Assembly (NCBI GenBank): GCA_017936385.1
Contig: JAGBFQ010000023.1
Location: forward strand, 62,001-126,000
Length of the DNA: 64,000 nucleotides
Direction of reading: 5' to 3'
From: Rikenellaceae bacterium
Lineage (GTDB): Bacteria; Bacteroidota; Bacteroidia; Bacteroidales; Rikenellaceae
Position 1 is the first letter of the stretch. Each line of letters opens with the position of its first letter. The position numbers and the translations under genes were made by a program. The notes beneath the pieces were generated by a model. It saw nothing but the letters and a program-made list of their open reading frames with translations, did no database searches and had not been told where the DNA came from. Below, piece by piece: positions 44,341-52,390 of the stretch.

Positions 44341-45048
44341 TTACTCTTCCTGCTCATCCTCTTCGTCCTGTTCTATCTCGATGGGGCGGGGCGAAAGTTT
44401 CTCGCCATAAGCCAAGTCACCCGCATCGCCCAGGCCGGGGATTATATACGATTTGACGGTCAGTTCCTCGTCCACCGAGGCACACCATACCGACACACTC
44501 TTCTTGGGCATGTGGCTGCACACATACTCCAAGCCCTCCTCGCTGGCAATCACCGCCGCAACATGGGTATGGCGAGGTGTTCCGAACTTCGACACCAAAG
44601 CCTCGTAGGCCAACACCATCGACGAACCCGTAGCCATCATCGGGTCAACCAACAACAGCACCTTATCGGTCAAATCGCAACACGACATATACTCCACCTT
44701 GGCCTTGAACGAACCATCCTTACTATACTTACGGTAAGCCGACACAAAGGCATTTTGCGCATCGTCAAAGTAGTTCAGAAAGCCCTGATGATAAGGCAGA
44801 CCCGCACGCAGGATGGTAGCCACAACCACACGGTCGTTAATCATCGCAACCTCGGCCTGACCCAGCGGAGTGTCCACCACTCGGGGCTCATAGTCGAGCG
44901 TCTTGCTGATTTCGTAGGCCATCACTTCGCCCACGCGCTCCAGATTGCGGCGGAAACGCATGCTGTCGGTTTGCACTCGGGCATCCCTCAATTCCGCCAT
45001 AAATTTGTTGAGTATGGTATTACACTCACGGTCCAAAATCCTTACCAT
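44341..45048 (-). CDS. upp: Uracil phosphoribosyltransferase
   Basis: Makes UMP from uracil and PRPP (pyrimidine salvage). 235 residues; VVATILRAGLPYHQG and the PRPP loop LLLVDPMMATGSSM are present, as is IIPGLGDAGDLAYG near the end. An acidic C-terminal tail (EQDEEDEQEE) extends beyond the usual length. It lies 24 bp after hflX. Confidence 0.95.
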   Translation of the reverse strand: MVRILDRECNTILNKFMAELRDARVQTDSMRFRRNLERVGEVMAYEISKTLDYEPRVVDTPLGQAEVAMINDRVVVATILRAGLPYHQGFLNYFDDAQNAFVSAYRKYSKDGSFKAKVEYMSCCDLTDKVLLLVDPMMATGSSMVLAYEALVSKFGTPRHTHVAAVIASEEGLEYVCSHMPKKSVSVWCASVDEELTVKSYIIPGLGDAGDLAYGEKLSPRPIEIEQDEEDEQEE

Positions 45049-45072
45049 AGTATTTAGGTTTTAAGTGTTTTG

Positions 45073-46293
45073 CTAATACAAGAAGTTGTTGAACGGATAG
45101 CGTCCGCTGTGGATTTCGCGCACCATACCGTACAGGTCGCTACGCAGCTTATCAATACCCACCTTGTCACGCGCCGAGATAAAGATACAGGGTGTATTGG
45201 CCTTGGCTATCCAGCTCTGTTTCAACTCGTCGAGCGAGATATTCTCGCGCGTTGCAGGGGTCAGGTCATCCTCCTCTTTGGGCACATAGTGATAGGCGTC
45301 AATCTTATTGAAAATCAAGAATACGGGTTTATCCGCCGCACCTATTTCGGACAGCGTCTGCTTAACCACAGCCAATTGCTCCTCGAAGTTGGGATGCGAA
45401 ATATCCACCACGTGCAACAGCAGGTCGGCCTCACGCACCTCGTCGAGGGTCGATTTGAACGACTCGATAAGTTGGTGGGGCAACTTGCGAATGAAACCAA
45501 CGGTGTCCGACAGCAGGAACGGAAGGTTGTCCAACACCACCTTGCGCACCGTGGTATCCAGTGTCGCAAACAGCTTATTTTCGGCAAAAACCTCGCTTTT
45601 GCTCACCAGATTCATAATGGTCGACTTACCGACGTTGGTATAACCAACCAACGCCACGCGAACCATCGAACCACGGTTACCACGTTGCACTGCCATCTGG
45701 CAGTCAATCTTTTTGAGTTCGGCCTTGAGTTTGGCAATCTTGTCACGCACAATACGGCGGTCGGTCTCAATCTCACGTTCTCCTGCACCACCACGGGTAC
45801 CTGTACCACCACGTTGACGCTCCAAGTGAGTCCACATACCCGTCAGGCGCGGCAACATATACTCATAATTGGCCAACTGCACCTGCGCCTTGGCATAGGC
45901 CGTACGCGCACGGCTCATGAAAATATCCAAAATCAAGCGTGTGCGGTCTATCACTCGGCACGGCATCTCCTTCTCGATATTTCGAATCTGAACGGGCGAC
46001 AACTCATCGTCAAAAATCACTGTATCAATCTCATTCTCCTTGCAATACAGCGCAACCTCTTCCAACTTACCCGGGCCTATATATATACGCGAGTTGGGAG
46101 TCGACATACGTTGCGTAAAACGTTTCACCGTCACGTAGTCGGCCGTCAGCGCCAAAAACTCCAACTCATCGAGGTACTCGTTACATTGGTCGACCTTATC
46201 CTTATCGGTAATGATGGCCACCAACACTGCACGAGCCGGCTCATCGGGTTTTCGCACCACCGCTTCCTGTTGTTCCTTATTATTATCTGTCAT
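45073..46293 (-). CDS. hflX: GTPase HflX
   Basis: A ribosome-associated GTPase that splits stalled ribosomes under stress. 406 residues from MTDNNKEQQE: an N-terminal HflX domain (SRIYIGPGKLEEVALYC, VIFDDELSPVQIRNIE), a glycine-rich linker GGTGTRGGAGEREIETDRR, then the G domain with G1 VGYTNVGKSTIMNL, G3 DTVGFI and G4 NKID. First gene of hflX-upp-LtaS-like. A 26-bp palindrome lies 18 bp before the ATG; the GTG two codons earlier is not preferred. Confidence 0.95.
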   Translation of the reverse strand: MTDNNKEQQEAVVRKPDEPARAVLVAIITDKDKVDQCNEYLDELEFLALTADYVTVKRFTQRMSTPNSRIYIGPGKLEEVALYCKENEIDTVIFDDELSPVQIRNIEKEMPCRVIDRTRLILDIFMSRARTAYAKAQVQLANYEYMLPRLTGMWTHLERQRGGTGTRGGAGEREIETDRRIVRDKIAKLKAELKKIDCQMAVQRGNRGSMVRVALVGYTNVGKSTIMNLVSKSEVFAENKLFATLDTTVRKVVLDNLPFLLSDTVGFIRKLPHQLIESFKSTLDEVREADLLLHVVDISHPNFEEQLAVVKQTLSEIGAADKPVFLIFNKIDAYHYVPKEEDDLTPATRENISLDELKQSWIAKANTPCIFISARDKVGIDKLRSDLYGMVREIHSGRYPFNNFLY

Positions 46294-46310
46294 ATACACT
46301 TAATATTATT

Positions 46311-46336
46311 GTACTTTTTGAGCGCTCTAAAAGTAC
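46311..46336. promoter_or_regulatory. 26-bp palindrome upstream of hflX
   Basis: The two 13-bp halves, GTACTTTTTGAGC and GCTCTAAAAGTAC, are reverse complements with one mismatch. It lies 18 bp before the hflX ATG, where it could overlap the promoter or form a 5' hairpin. No perfect TAnnTTTG box is seen here; the closest is TACTTTTA inside the palindrome. Confidence 0.5.
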
Positions 46337-46445
46337 CCAAAAACACCGGCCGCCGACCAGCGGAATTAGCAGCCGCTCGCGTTCACTCCAACAGCACAAT
46401 CGTCTATTGCCAGCTAATGGCTAACCGCCAACAGCTTCAATAATT

Positions 46446-46476
46446 TTGAATTATGAATTGTACATTGTGAATTTAA
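46446..46476 (+). repeat. GTGAATT-type short repeat, copy 3 (degenerate)
   Basis: TTGAATTATGAATTG then ACATTGTGAATTTAAAAT, same orientation as copies 1 and 2, in the 282-bp gap between hflX and the tonB stop. The rest of this gap holds the palindrome at 46311 and the hairpins at 46482-46548. Confidence 0.5.
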
Positions 46477-46481
46477 AATTA

Positions 46482-46548
46482 GGGTATCCGACCACATCAG
46501 ACACCCCATATTCGCAAAGCGAGGGCATCCGACACATCAGACACCCTC
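46482..46548 (-). terminator. Two tandem related hairpins downstream of tonB
   Basis: 46521-46548 (minus strand GAGGGTGTCTGA / TCGGATGCCCTC) and 46482-46506 (GGGTGTCTGA / TCGGATACCC) are near-identical hairpins joined by 14 bp; arm differences are all G-T pairs. No long T tract follows, so they may act as an RNA 3' stabiliser as much as a terminator. Confidence 0.55.
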
Positions 46549-46575
46549 ACATATTTCAAACCAAAACCCGAGGGT

Positions 46576-47259
46576 TTAGTGTTGAATCTTGAACACAACC
46601 GGCAGGATGTACTTCACACGCACAGGCGAGTTACGTTGTTTACCGGGTTTCCACTTCGGCGACATCGCCAACACACGGGCTGCCTCGTCACCCAGCGAAC
46701 GGTCGGGAGCTTGAAGCACTTGAATACCGGTCAGACGGCCGTCACGCTCAATCACGAACGACATAACTGCTTGACCTTGTACATTGTTCTCAAGAGCCAC
46801 TTGGGGATATTTCAGACGACTTTGAACCCAGTTACGGAAGGTATTCAGGTCACCACCTTGGAACGAGGGCATCTCCTCAGCAATAAGCACGGGAGCGTCA
46901 TCCTCTACAATCTCCTCCTCTACGATTTCTTGCTCAACAACCACGATATCCTCCGAGAACTCGGTAAAGTCGAACTCGGTTTCGATTTTTTGGTCATTTT
47001 GCACGACTTTGATGAAGTCCGAAAGCACCTGCACCTGTTGTTGTTTGATGGGTTCGGGCGGTTTTTGGTCTTGACGAGTCACCTCAATCAGCTCCTCCTC
47101 AACAGCGATGATTTCGCTTTCAATTTTTTCTACTTCACGTTCTCTTTGGCTGTAGCTGAGGGCAACAATAACGATAGCCAACGATACAACCAAACCGATT
47201 TCCATAAACAAACCACGTTTGTTCTGCAAATCCGCTTTCGGGGTTTTCTTTTGTTCCAT
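46576..47259 (-). CDS. tonB: Energy transducer TonB
   Basis: 227 residues. One TM helix at about 19-36 (MEIGLVVSLAIVIVALSYS), a periplasmic acidic and Pro-poor spacer rich in Glu/Val (about 40-130, with KPPEP near 66), then the C-terminal TonB domain (about 140-225: FRNWVQSRLKYPQVALENN, GQAVMSFVIERDGRLTGIQV, PKWKPGKQRNSPVRVKYILP). It couples the proton gradient to outer-membrane receptors such as the one at 1837. ExbB/ExbD are not adjacent. Its promoter is predicted about 209 nt upstream, leaving a long leader. Confidence 0.95.
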   Translation of the reverse strand: MEQKKTPKADLQNKRGLFMEIGLVVSLAIVIVALSYSQREREVEKIESEIIAVEEELIEVTRQDQKPPEPIKQQQVQVLSDFIKVVQNDQKIETEFDFTEFSEDIVVVEQEIVEEEIVEDDAPVLIAEEMPSFQGGDLNTFRNWVQSRLKYPQVALENNVQGQAVMSFVIERDGRLTGIQVLQAPDRSLGDEAARVLAMSPKWKPGKQRNSPVRVKYILPVVFKIQH

Positions 47260-47482
47260 ATAGTTATTTTTTATTGTTTAGCGTAAAAAAAAATGCTCAT
47301 TCATAACCGTCAATCCGACCGGACACGTAGAGTTATTCACCACCACACGTCTGACCCGCCTCTGTCACCCACAAGCTCCATTTCACAACAAAGCCCCTGC
47401 AACAAACGCATCATCAAACACTTAGCCACTCCACTCACCACTCGGAAGTCCGAAATAGGTGACGGTTGCAAGCACAAATATA
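47260..47482 (-). promoter_or_regulatory. tonB promoter and long 5' leader
   Basis: The only consensus -7 box on the minus strand upstream of tonB is TATATTTG at 47475-47482, giving a leader of about 209 nt that ends in a run of nine T some 30 nt before the ATG. No strong hairpin precedes the T run. The 306-bp gap between tonB and rlmN contains nothing else recognisable apart from the rlmN promoter. Confidence 0.45.
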
Positions 47483-47537
47483 TAAAGAATTATTTAAAAA
47501 AAGAGTAAGGAGCGCGAAAAAATCACTTTTTTTGCGT

Positions 47538-47545
47538 TACCTTTG
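47538..47545 (+). promoter_or_regulatory. rlmN promoter -7 box (TACCTTTG)
   Basis: A perfect consensus 20 bp before the rlmN ATG. Confidence 0.7.
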
Positions 47546-47565
47546 TCTGAAAGAGCACCCCGCAA

Positions 47566-48588
47566 ATGAAACAACACTTGTTCGGAAAAACACTCTCGCA
47601 ACTCACCGAGATAGCCGCCGAGGTAGGCATGCCGCGATTTGCAGCAGGTCAACTTGCCACGTGGCTCTATGCCAAAAACACAGACTCCATCGACTCCATG
47701 TCGAACATTTCGATGCGTCATCGTGCTACACTGAGCGAACGCTATGATGTAGGACGCACGGCTCCCATGCGCGTCACAACCTCGAGCGACGGAACCAAGA
47801 AGTATCTCTATCAAACTTCGGGCGGACACTTCATCGAGAGCGCCTACATCCCAGACGGCGAACGCGCCACGCTGTGCGTATCTTCGGAGGTGGGATGTAA
47901 GATGGGTTGTAAGTTCTGCGCCACGGGCAAGCAGGGTTTCCAACAAGCGCTCACCGCGGGCGAAATCCTCAATCAGGCCGCCTCGCTACCCGAACGCGAA
48001 CAACTCACCAATATGGTCTATATGGGTATGGGAGAACCGCTGGACAACACCGACGAGGTGCTGCGTTCCATCGAGATTCTGACCTCGCCTTGGGGTTACG
48101 GCTGGAGTCCGACGCGTATCACGCTGTCGACTGTTGGCGTGGCTCCGCAGTTGGAACGTTTCCTTACGGAGAGCAAAGCCCACTTGGCTGTAAGTTTGCA
48201 CAACCCATTCCCCGACGAGCGAGCCGAAATAATGCCTGCCGAGCGCATGTGGAGTATCGAACAGGTGATTGACATCATTCGCCGTTACGACTTCTCGCAC
48301 CAACGACGAGTCAGTTTCGAGTACATTGTATTAGAGGGCATGAACCACTCGCCGCGCCACGTGGCAGGATTGGCCAAATTGCTCAACGGATTGAGTTGCC
48401 GCATCAACCTCATACGTTTCCACAAAGTCCCCGGCTCGCCATTCGTGAGTCCCGACATGCGCCACGTCGAGCAGTTCCAAAACGCGCTAAAGGCCAAAGG
48501 GTTCACCGTTACGATTCGCGCCTCGCGCGGCGAAGACATCGAAGCCGCATGCGGACTGCTATCAACCCGAGAGTTGCTAAAAAAGTAG
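47566..48588 (+). CDS. rlmN: 23S rRNA (adenine2503-C2)-/tRNA (adenine37-C2)-methyltransferase
   Basis: A radical-SAM methyltransferase that modifies A2503 of 23S rRNA and A37 of some tRNAs. 340 residues: the iron-sulfur motif CKMGCKFC near 113 inside EVGCKMGCKFCATGKQGFQ, GMGEPLDN near 155, and C-terminal RASRGEDIEAACG with the essential cysteine near 331. The first catalytic cysteine is expected in this C-terminal motif. lspA follows with its own promoter. Confidence 0.96.
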   Translation: MKQHLFGKTLSQLTEIAAEVGMPRFAAGQLATWLYAKNTDSIDSMSNISMRHRATLSERYDVGRTAPMRVTTSSDGTKKYLYQTSGGHFIESAYIPDGERATLCVSSEVGCKMGCKFCATGKQGFQQALTAGEILNQAASLPEREQLTNMVYMGMGEPLDNTDEVLRSIEILTSPWGYGWSPTRITLSTVGVAPQLERFLTESKAHLAVSLHNPFPDERAEIMPAERMWSIEQVIDIIRRYDFSHQRRVSFEYIVLEGMNHSPRHVAGLAKLLNGLSCRINLIRFHKVPGSPFVSPDMRHVEQFQNALKAKGFTVTIRASRGEDIEAACGLLSTRELLKK

Positions 48589-48595
48589 CCGCGAA

Positions 48596-48625
48596 TTGCA
48601 GGCGCAAATAATTGTATTATCTTTG
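48596..48625 (+). promoter_or_regulatory. lspA promoter
   Basis: The -33 TTG (48596-48598) and -7 TATCTTTG (48618-48625) are 19 bp apart, just after the rlmN stop codon. Confidence 0.7.
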
Positions 48626-48650
48626 CACCGCGCAAAACACAGCAAACACT

Positions 48651-49265
48651 ATGAACAACAAGAAAGCCGCCATACTTATCATCACACTGCTCATCCTCGA
48701 CCAGGTGGTCAAACTGCTCGTCAAATGCAACATGACCCTGGGCGAAAGTATCCATGTTGCGGGTGATTGGTTCCAGATTTATTTTGTCGAAAACCCCGGA
48801 TTCGCCTACGGCATGCAACTTGGTGGCGGTCAGTGGGGTAAGTTGGCTCTCAGTCTGTTCCGCATTGTGGCTTCGGCGGGTATCGGCTGGTACATTTGGC
48901 GTCTGATTAACAAAGAGAAAGCCCCGGCGGGTGTAGTTGTCGGTTTTTCGATGATTCTGGCCGGTGCATTGGGCAACATCATCGACAGTGCTTTCTACGG
49001 AATGTTATTCTCCGAAAGTACCTACACCACCGTTGCAACATTCCTGCCCGAGGGCGGCGGTTACGCATCGTTCCTACACGGCAAGGTGGTCGACATGCTC
49101 TATTTCCCGTTGTTCACCATTCAGAATATGCCCTCGTGGTTGAGTTGGATGGCCGACGCCGACGGCTCGTGGACCTTCTTCAGTCCCGTGTTTAATGTTG
49201 CCGACTCGTATATCACCTGCGCGGTGATTTACCTTATCCTTTTTCAACACCGATTCTTTAAGTAG
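48651..49265 (+). CDS. lspA: Lipoprotein signal peptidase (signal peptidase II)
   Basis: An inner-membrane aspartyl protease that cuts the signal peptide of diacylglyceryl-prolipoproteins, such as the FISUMP/BACON and GH110-like lipoproteins here. 204 residues, four TM helices, catalytic Asp residues in LGNIIDSAFYG and FNVADSYI. It is about 40 residues longer than E. coli LspA because of a periplasmic insert (about 120-165), as is usual in Bacteroidota. The ATG at 48651 is chosen over 48612 because the -7 box lies at 48618. Confidence 0.95.
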   Translation: MNNKKAAILIITLLILDQVVKLLVKCNMTLGESIHVAGDWFQIYFVENPGFAYGMQLGGGQWGKLALSLFRIVASAGIGWYIWRLINKEKAPAGVVVGFSMILAGALGNIIDSAFYGMLFSESTYTTVATFLPEGGGYASFLHGKVVDMLYFPLFTIQNMPSWLSWMADADGSWTFFSPVFNVADSYITCAVIYLILFQHRFFK

Positions 49266-49275
49266 TTTTACAATA

Positions 49276-49316
49276 AAAAAGTGTGGCTGTACGAAATTTG
49301 TACAGCCACACTTTTT
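49276..49316. terminator. Bidirectional terminator between lspA and zupT
   Basis: A perfect 17-bp stem (AAAAAGTGTGGCTGTAC / GTACAGCCACACTTTTT) with a 7-nt loop and A/T tracts on both sides. Confidence 0.92.
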
Positions 49317-49320
49317 CTTT

Positions 49321-49345
49321 AGCGTAACGCAGAAATCGCCTTGTT
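49321..49345. repeat. Remnant of a type-B palindromic repeat
   Basis: AGCGTAACGCAGAAATCGCC then TTGTT matches the end of the type-B repeat at 24610 (GCGTAACGAAGAAATCACC then TTGTT) at nearly every base. It lies 15 bp from the zupT stop codon, in the same relative position as the complete copies, and is cut off by the terminator at 49276. Confidence 0.6.
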
Positions 49346-49359
49346 ACACAACACAAGAA

Positions 49360-50160
49360 CTACATCATCAAGATTATACTCAGCGCCATAATTGCCATGC
49401 CGACAATCAGTCCATACATCTCGATATGGTTCTCGCCATACTCACGTGCAGCAGGCAGAAGTTCATCCAACGAGATATAAATCATAATTCCCGACACAGC
49501 GGCCAGCACCAAGTTCATAGTCAGCGCCGACAGCAGAGGCATCAGCACCAAGAATCCCACCAAAGCACCCAACGGCTCGGCCAATCCCGAAGCAAACGAG
49601 TACCAAAAAGCCTTACTACGGCTGCCCGTGGCGGCATAAATCGGAACCGACACTGCCACGCCCTCGGGAATATTGTGGATTGCCACAGCTACGGCCACAG
49701 CCAAGCCCGTGGTTGTCGACTCATAGGCCGACATAAAGGTGGCTATACCCTCGGGAAAGTTGTGAATGGCAATGGCCAAAGCGGTGACCAACCCCATACG
49801 TTGCAGGCGGTGGTGGTTATTCTTGTCGTTAAGTTCCTCTACCGAGTGCATCTCGTGCGGGTTCTCGACCTCAGGCACAAGGCGGTCGATAATCATCGCC
49901 AACAACAGTCCGCCGAACATCGCCAACACGGCATAGATTGTACCCGTACGCTCGCCATAGTTCATCACAAGAGCAGCCTGCGAGTCGGCAAACATCTCGC
50001 AAAACGACACATAGAGCATCACTCCGGCCGACAGGCCCAATGCAAACGAGATGAACCGTCGGTTGGTGGTGCGTGTCAGCAGGGCTATAAGACTGCCCAC
50101 ACCCGTCGCCATTCCGGCCAGGAGCGACATCACAAAGGCATATATAATTGCCGAAGTCAT
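49360..50160 (-). CDS. zupT: ZIP-family zinc/metal transporter ZupT
   Basis: 266 residues, eight TM helices. Metal-binding helices carry LAIAIHNFPEGIATFMSAY and VAVAIHNIPEGVAVSVPIY, the ZIP signatures. A short His-containing cytoplasmic loop (NDKNNHHRLQR) sits between TM3 and TM4. Imports Zn2+ and perhaps other divalent metals. It lies 31 bp after purE and may be transcribed from its promoter. Confidence 0.94.
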   Translation of the reverse strand: MTSAIIYAFVMSLLAGMATGVGSLIALLTRTTNRRFISFALGLSAGVMLYVSFCEMFADSQAALVMNYGERTGTIYAVLAMFGGLLLAMIIDRLVPEVENPHEMHSVEELNDKNNHHRLQRMGLVTALAIAIHNFPEGIATFMSAYESTTTGLAVAVAVAIHNIPEGVAVSVPIYAATGSRSKAFWYSFASGLAEPLGALVGFLVLMPLLSALTMNLVLAAVSGIMIYISLDELLPAAREYGENHIEMYGLIVGMAIMALSIILMM

Positions 50161-50191
50161 AGCGCGTCAGCTTGACAATTTAAGAATCCGA

Positions 50192-50704
50192 TTAGTTGAC
50201 CTTCATAGGCATTTGAACCTTGCACAGTTCGTCGTTAGCCTTGTCGATTTTGGCTGCCAAATCGGCTTTGAATTTAACGATTTTCTCGCGCAGGGTTGCA
50301 TCACCGTTAGCCATGATTTGGCAAGCCAGGATTGCCGCATTGCGCGCACCATCCAAAGCTACGGTAGCCACGGGAATACCCGAAGGCATTTGCAGAATAG
50401 ACAAAATGCTGTCCAAACCCTCAATCGAGTTCGACGAACGGATGGGTACTCCAATCACGGGCAGCGGAGTCGAGGCTGCAATAACTCCCGGCAGATGGGC
50501 CGCACCACCCGCACCGGCAATAATAACTTCGATACCTCGCTCGGCAGCCGTTGCAGCAAATTCAGCCACACGGTCGGGAGTACGGTGGGCCGACAGAGCC
50601 AACACTTCGTAAGGCACCTCCATCGAATCGAGCAGTTCGCATGCACCCTGCATAACCTTCAAATCCGAGGTACTTCCCATAATAACTGTAACACGTGCTT
50701 TCAT
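50192..50704 (-). CDS. purE: N5-carboxyaminoimidazole ribonucleotide mutase
   Basis: Isomerises N5-CAIR to CAIR in purine synthesis. 170 residues with VTVIMGSTSDLKVMQGACEL, LSAHRTPDRVAEFA and IAGAGGAAHLPGVIAASTPL. No purK next to it. The -7 box is at 50764 on the minus strand, inside an imperfect inverted repeat (ATTAACTT...AAGTTAAT) that also lies before hpt, a purine-salvage gene reading the other way. Confidence 0.96.
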   Translation of the reverse strand: MKARVTVIMGSTSDLKVMQGACELLDSMEVPYEVLALSAHRTPDRVAEFAATAAERGIEVIIAGAGGAAHLPGVIAASTPLPVIGVPIRSSNSIEGLDSILSILQMPSGIPVATVALDGARNAAILACQIMANGDATLREKIVKFKADLAAKIDKANDELCKVQMPMKVN

Positions 50705-50763
50705 AAAATCTTACTATTTTTGGTTTATAAATTTTCTAAATCGAGTTATAATTATTAACTTCG

Positions 50764-50771
50764 CAAAGTTA
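50764..50771 (-). promoter_or_regulatory. purE promoter -7 box (TAACTTTG) within an inverted repeat
   Basis: A minus-strand consensus match about 60 bp before purE. ATTAACTT and AAGTTAAT flank it symmetrically, between the divergent genes purE and hpt. Confidence 0.55.
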
Positions 50772-50811
50772 ATTCTTTTTTGGTGAATTGCCATACGGCA
50801 GAACTATAATT

Positions 50812-51372
50812 ATGACTACCGCAACAAAGAAACGAGTATCACTCTACGACAAGACATTCGAAGAGATGATTCCCTTCGAGGAGTTGGACCGACATATCGC
50901 AAGGATTGCCGAGCGCATCAACCGCGATTACAGCAACTCTTCGCAGCCTCCCATCATGTTGGCTGTACTGAACGGCTCGTTTATGTTCATGGGTGATTTG
51001 ATGAAGAAAATCACATTCAACTGCGAGGTGCAGTTCATCAAAATAGCATCGTACGACGGAGGACACAGCACGGGCAAAGTTCATGAACTGATTGGTCTGA
51101 ACAGCCCGCTGGAGGGACGCGATATTATTGTGGTTGAAGATATTGTAGAGACGGGCAACAGTATTTCGCACTTGATTTCGTTGCTGCAAAATAAGGGCGT
51201 GGCAAGCGTGGCCGTGGCTACAATGTTCTATAAACCTGCTCTCTACAACAAGGAGTTCGAAATCAAATACCCTGCAATGGAGATTGGCAACGATTTTATC
51301 GTTGGCTATGGTTTGGATTACAAACAGCAGGGACGCAACCTTAAAGATATTTATGTTATTGTAAATGAATAA
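50812..51372 (+). CDS. hpt: Hypoxanthine phosphoribosyltransferase
   Basis: Purine salvage: converts hypoxanthine (and guanine) to IMP/GMP with PRPP. 186 residues from MTTATKKRVS. The PRPP loop DIIVVEDIVETGNSISHL is near 105, and MLAVLNGSFMFMGDL and VGYGLDYKQQGRNL are family motifs. It overlaps queE by 8 bp. Confidence 0.94.
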   Translation: MTTATKKRVSLYDKTFEEMIPFEELDRHIARIAERINRDYSNSSQPPIMLAVLNGSFMFMGDLMKKITFNCEVQFIKIASYDGGHSTGKVHELIGLNSPLEGRDIIVVEDIVETGNSISHLISLLQNKGVASVAVATMFYKPALYNKEFEIKYPAMEIGNDFIVGYGLDYKQQGRNLKDIYVIVNE

Positions 51373-51988
51373 ACCGGATTATAAAGAGGGTCGACTGTTG
51401 CCGCTGGTCGAAGAGTTCTACACGCTTCAGGGTGAGGGCTATCATACGGGCGTTGCGGCTTACTTCATCCGCCTGGGCGGCTGTGATGTGGGTTGTCGTT
51501 GGTGCGACGCCAAATACACTTGGAACGCTGCGGCTCACCCGCTCACCGAGGCCGACAAAATCGTCGAAAGAGCTGCCTCGCATCCTGCTCGTTCAATAGT
51601 GATTACGGGAGGTGAACCACTGCTCTACCCGCTGGACTATCTGACCGAGCAACTGCACCAACAAGGACTCGAAATTTTCCTTGAGACCTCGGGTTCGCAT
51701 CCGTGGAGTGGCCAGTTCGATTGGGTGTGCCTATCACCCAAACGTCAAATGCCCCCGTTGGAAGATGCTTTCGGTCGCGCCGACGAACTGAAGGTCATAA
51801 TCGAGAAGGCCGAGGACTTGGAGTGGGCCGAGAGTTGCGCCGCACGTGTAGGCGAGAAGTGCCGCCTTTATCTGCAACCCGAGTGGAGTCGCTTCAACGA
51901 GGTCATCGAGACCATCGTCAACTACGCCATGGCACATCCCGAGTGGAAGGTGTCGATTCAGACGCACAAATACATGAACATTCCTTAA
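51365..51988 (+). CDS. queE: 7-carboxy-7-deazaguanine synthase
   Basis: A radical-SAM enzyme that forms the 7-deazaguanine core in queuosine biosynthesis. 207 residues; substrate-capping YTLQGEGYHTG and the CDVGCRWC (Cx3Cx2C) cluster motif near 40, then SIVITGGEPLLYP. Translation is coupled to hpt by an 8-bp overlap. Other queuosine genes (queC, queD, queF) are not in the window. Confidence 0.95.
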   Translation: MNKPDYKEGRLLPLVEEFYTLQGEGYHTGVAAYFIRLGGCDVGCRWCDAKYTWNAAAHPLTEADKIVERAASHPARSIVITGGEPLLYPLDYLTEQLHQQGLEIFLETSGSHPWSGQFDWVCLSPKRQMPPLEDAFGRADELKVIIEKAEDLEWAESCAARVGEKCRLYLQPEWSRFNEVIETIVNYAMAHPEWKVSIQTHKYMNIP

Positions 51989-51994
51989 AACCAG

Positions 51995-52279
51995 ATGAAT
52001 CTACGAGAAAGAATCAGCGAGCTATCGTTACGCGCCAAGATTTTGTGCGCGCTATTGGTCGTGGGAGGAATTTGGGCCATCGGCAACGAGTTTATCACCA
52101 TGCTGCGCCTGCGAATCGAGATAGCCGAACTGCGCGACCGCATAGAGTACTACCAAGAGCGTCTGCGCCATGACAGCATGCTTATTCGCAACCTCGAATC
52201 CCCCGAATATCTCGAACGGTACGCCCGCGAGAAATATCACATGCACGCCGCTGACGAGGATATTTACATCATACGTTAG
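51995..52279 (+). CDS. FtsB/DivIC-like septum formation initiator
   Basis: 94 residues. A short basic N-terminus, one TM helix at about 15-32 (AKILCALLVVGGIWAIGN), a coiled coil at about 38-70 (LRIEIAELRDRIEYYQERL) and the typical end LESPEYLERYAREKYHMHAADEDIYII. This is the FtsB/DivIC architecture of the divisome FtsQLB complex. It starts 6 bp after queE, so it belongs to the hpt-queE transcript. Confidence 0.9.
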   Translation: MNLRERISELSLRAKILCALLVVGGIWAIGNEFITMLRLRIEIAELRDRIEYYQERLRHDSMLIRNLESPEYLERYAREKYHMHAADEDIYIIR

Positions 52280-52343
52280 TTTACACCTATTATAATAATA
52301 CTCTCTGATGGCGTGTGAGATTGCCAAAGGTGCAAACGTTTTT

Positions 52344-52375
52344 TTTGCAGTTTCAAAAAAATGATACTATCTTTG
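52344..52375 (+). promoter_or_regulatory. tRNA-Leu promoter
   Basis: The -33 TTTG (52344-52347) and -7 TATCTTTG (52368-52375) are 20 bp apart, 15 bp before the mature tRNA. Confidence 0.75.
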
Positions 52376-52390
52376 CGGCTGCTTCTGCAA

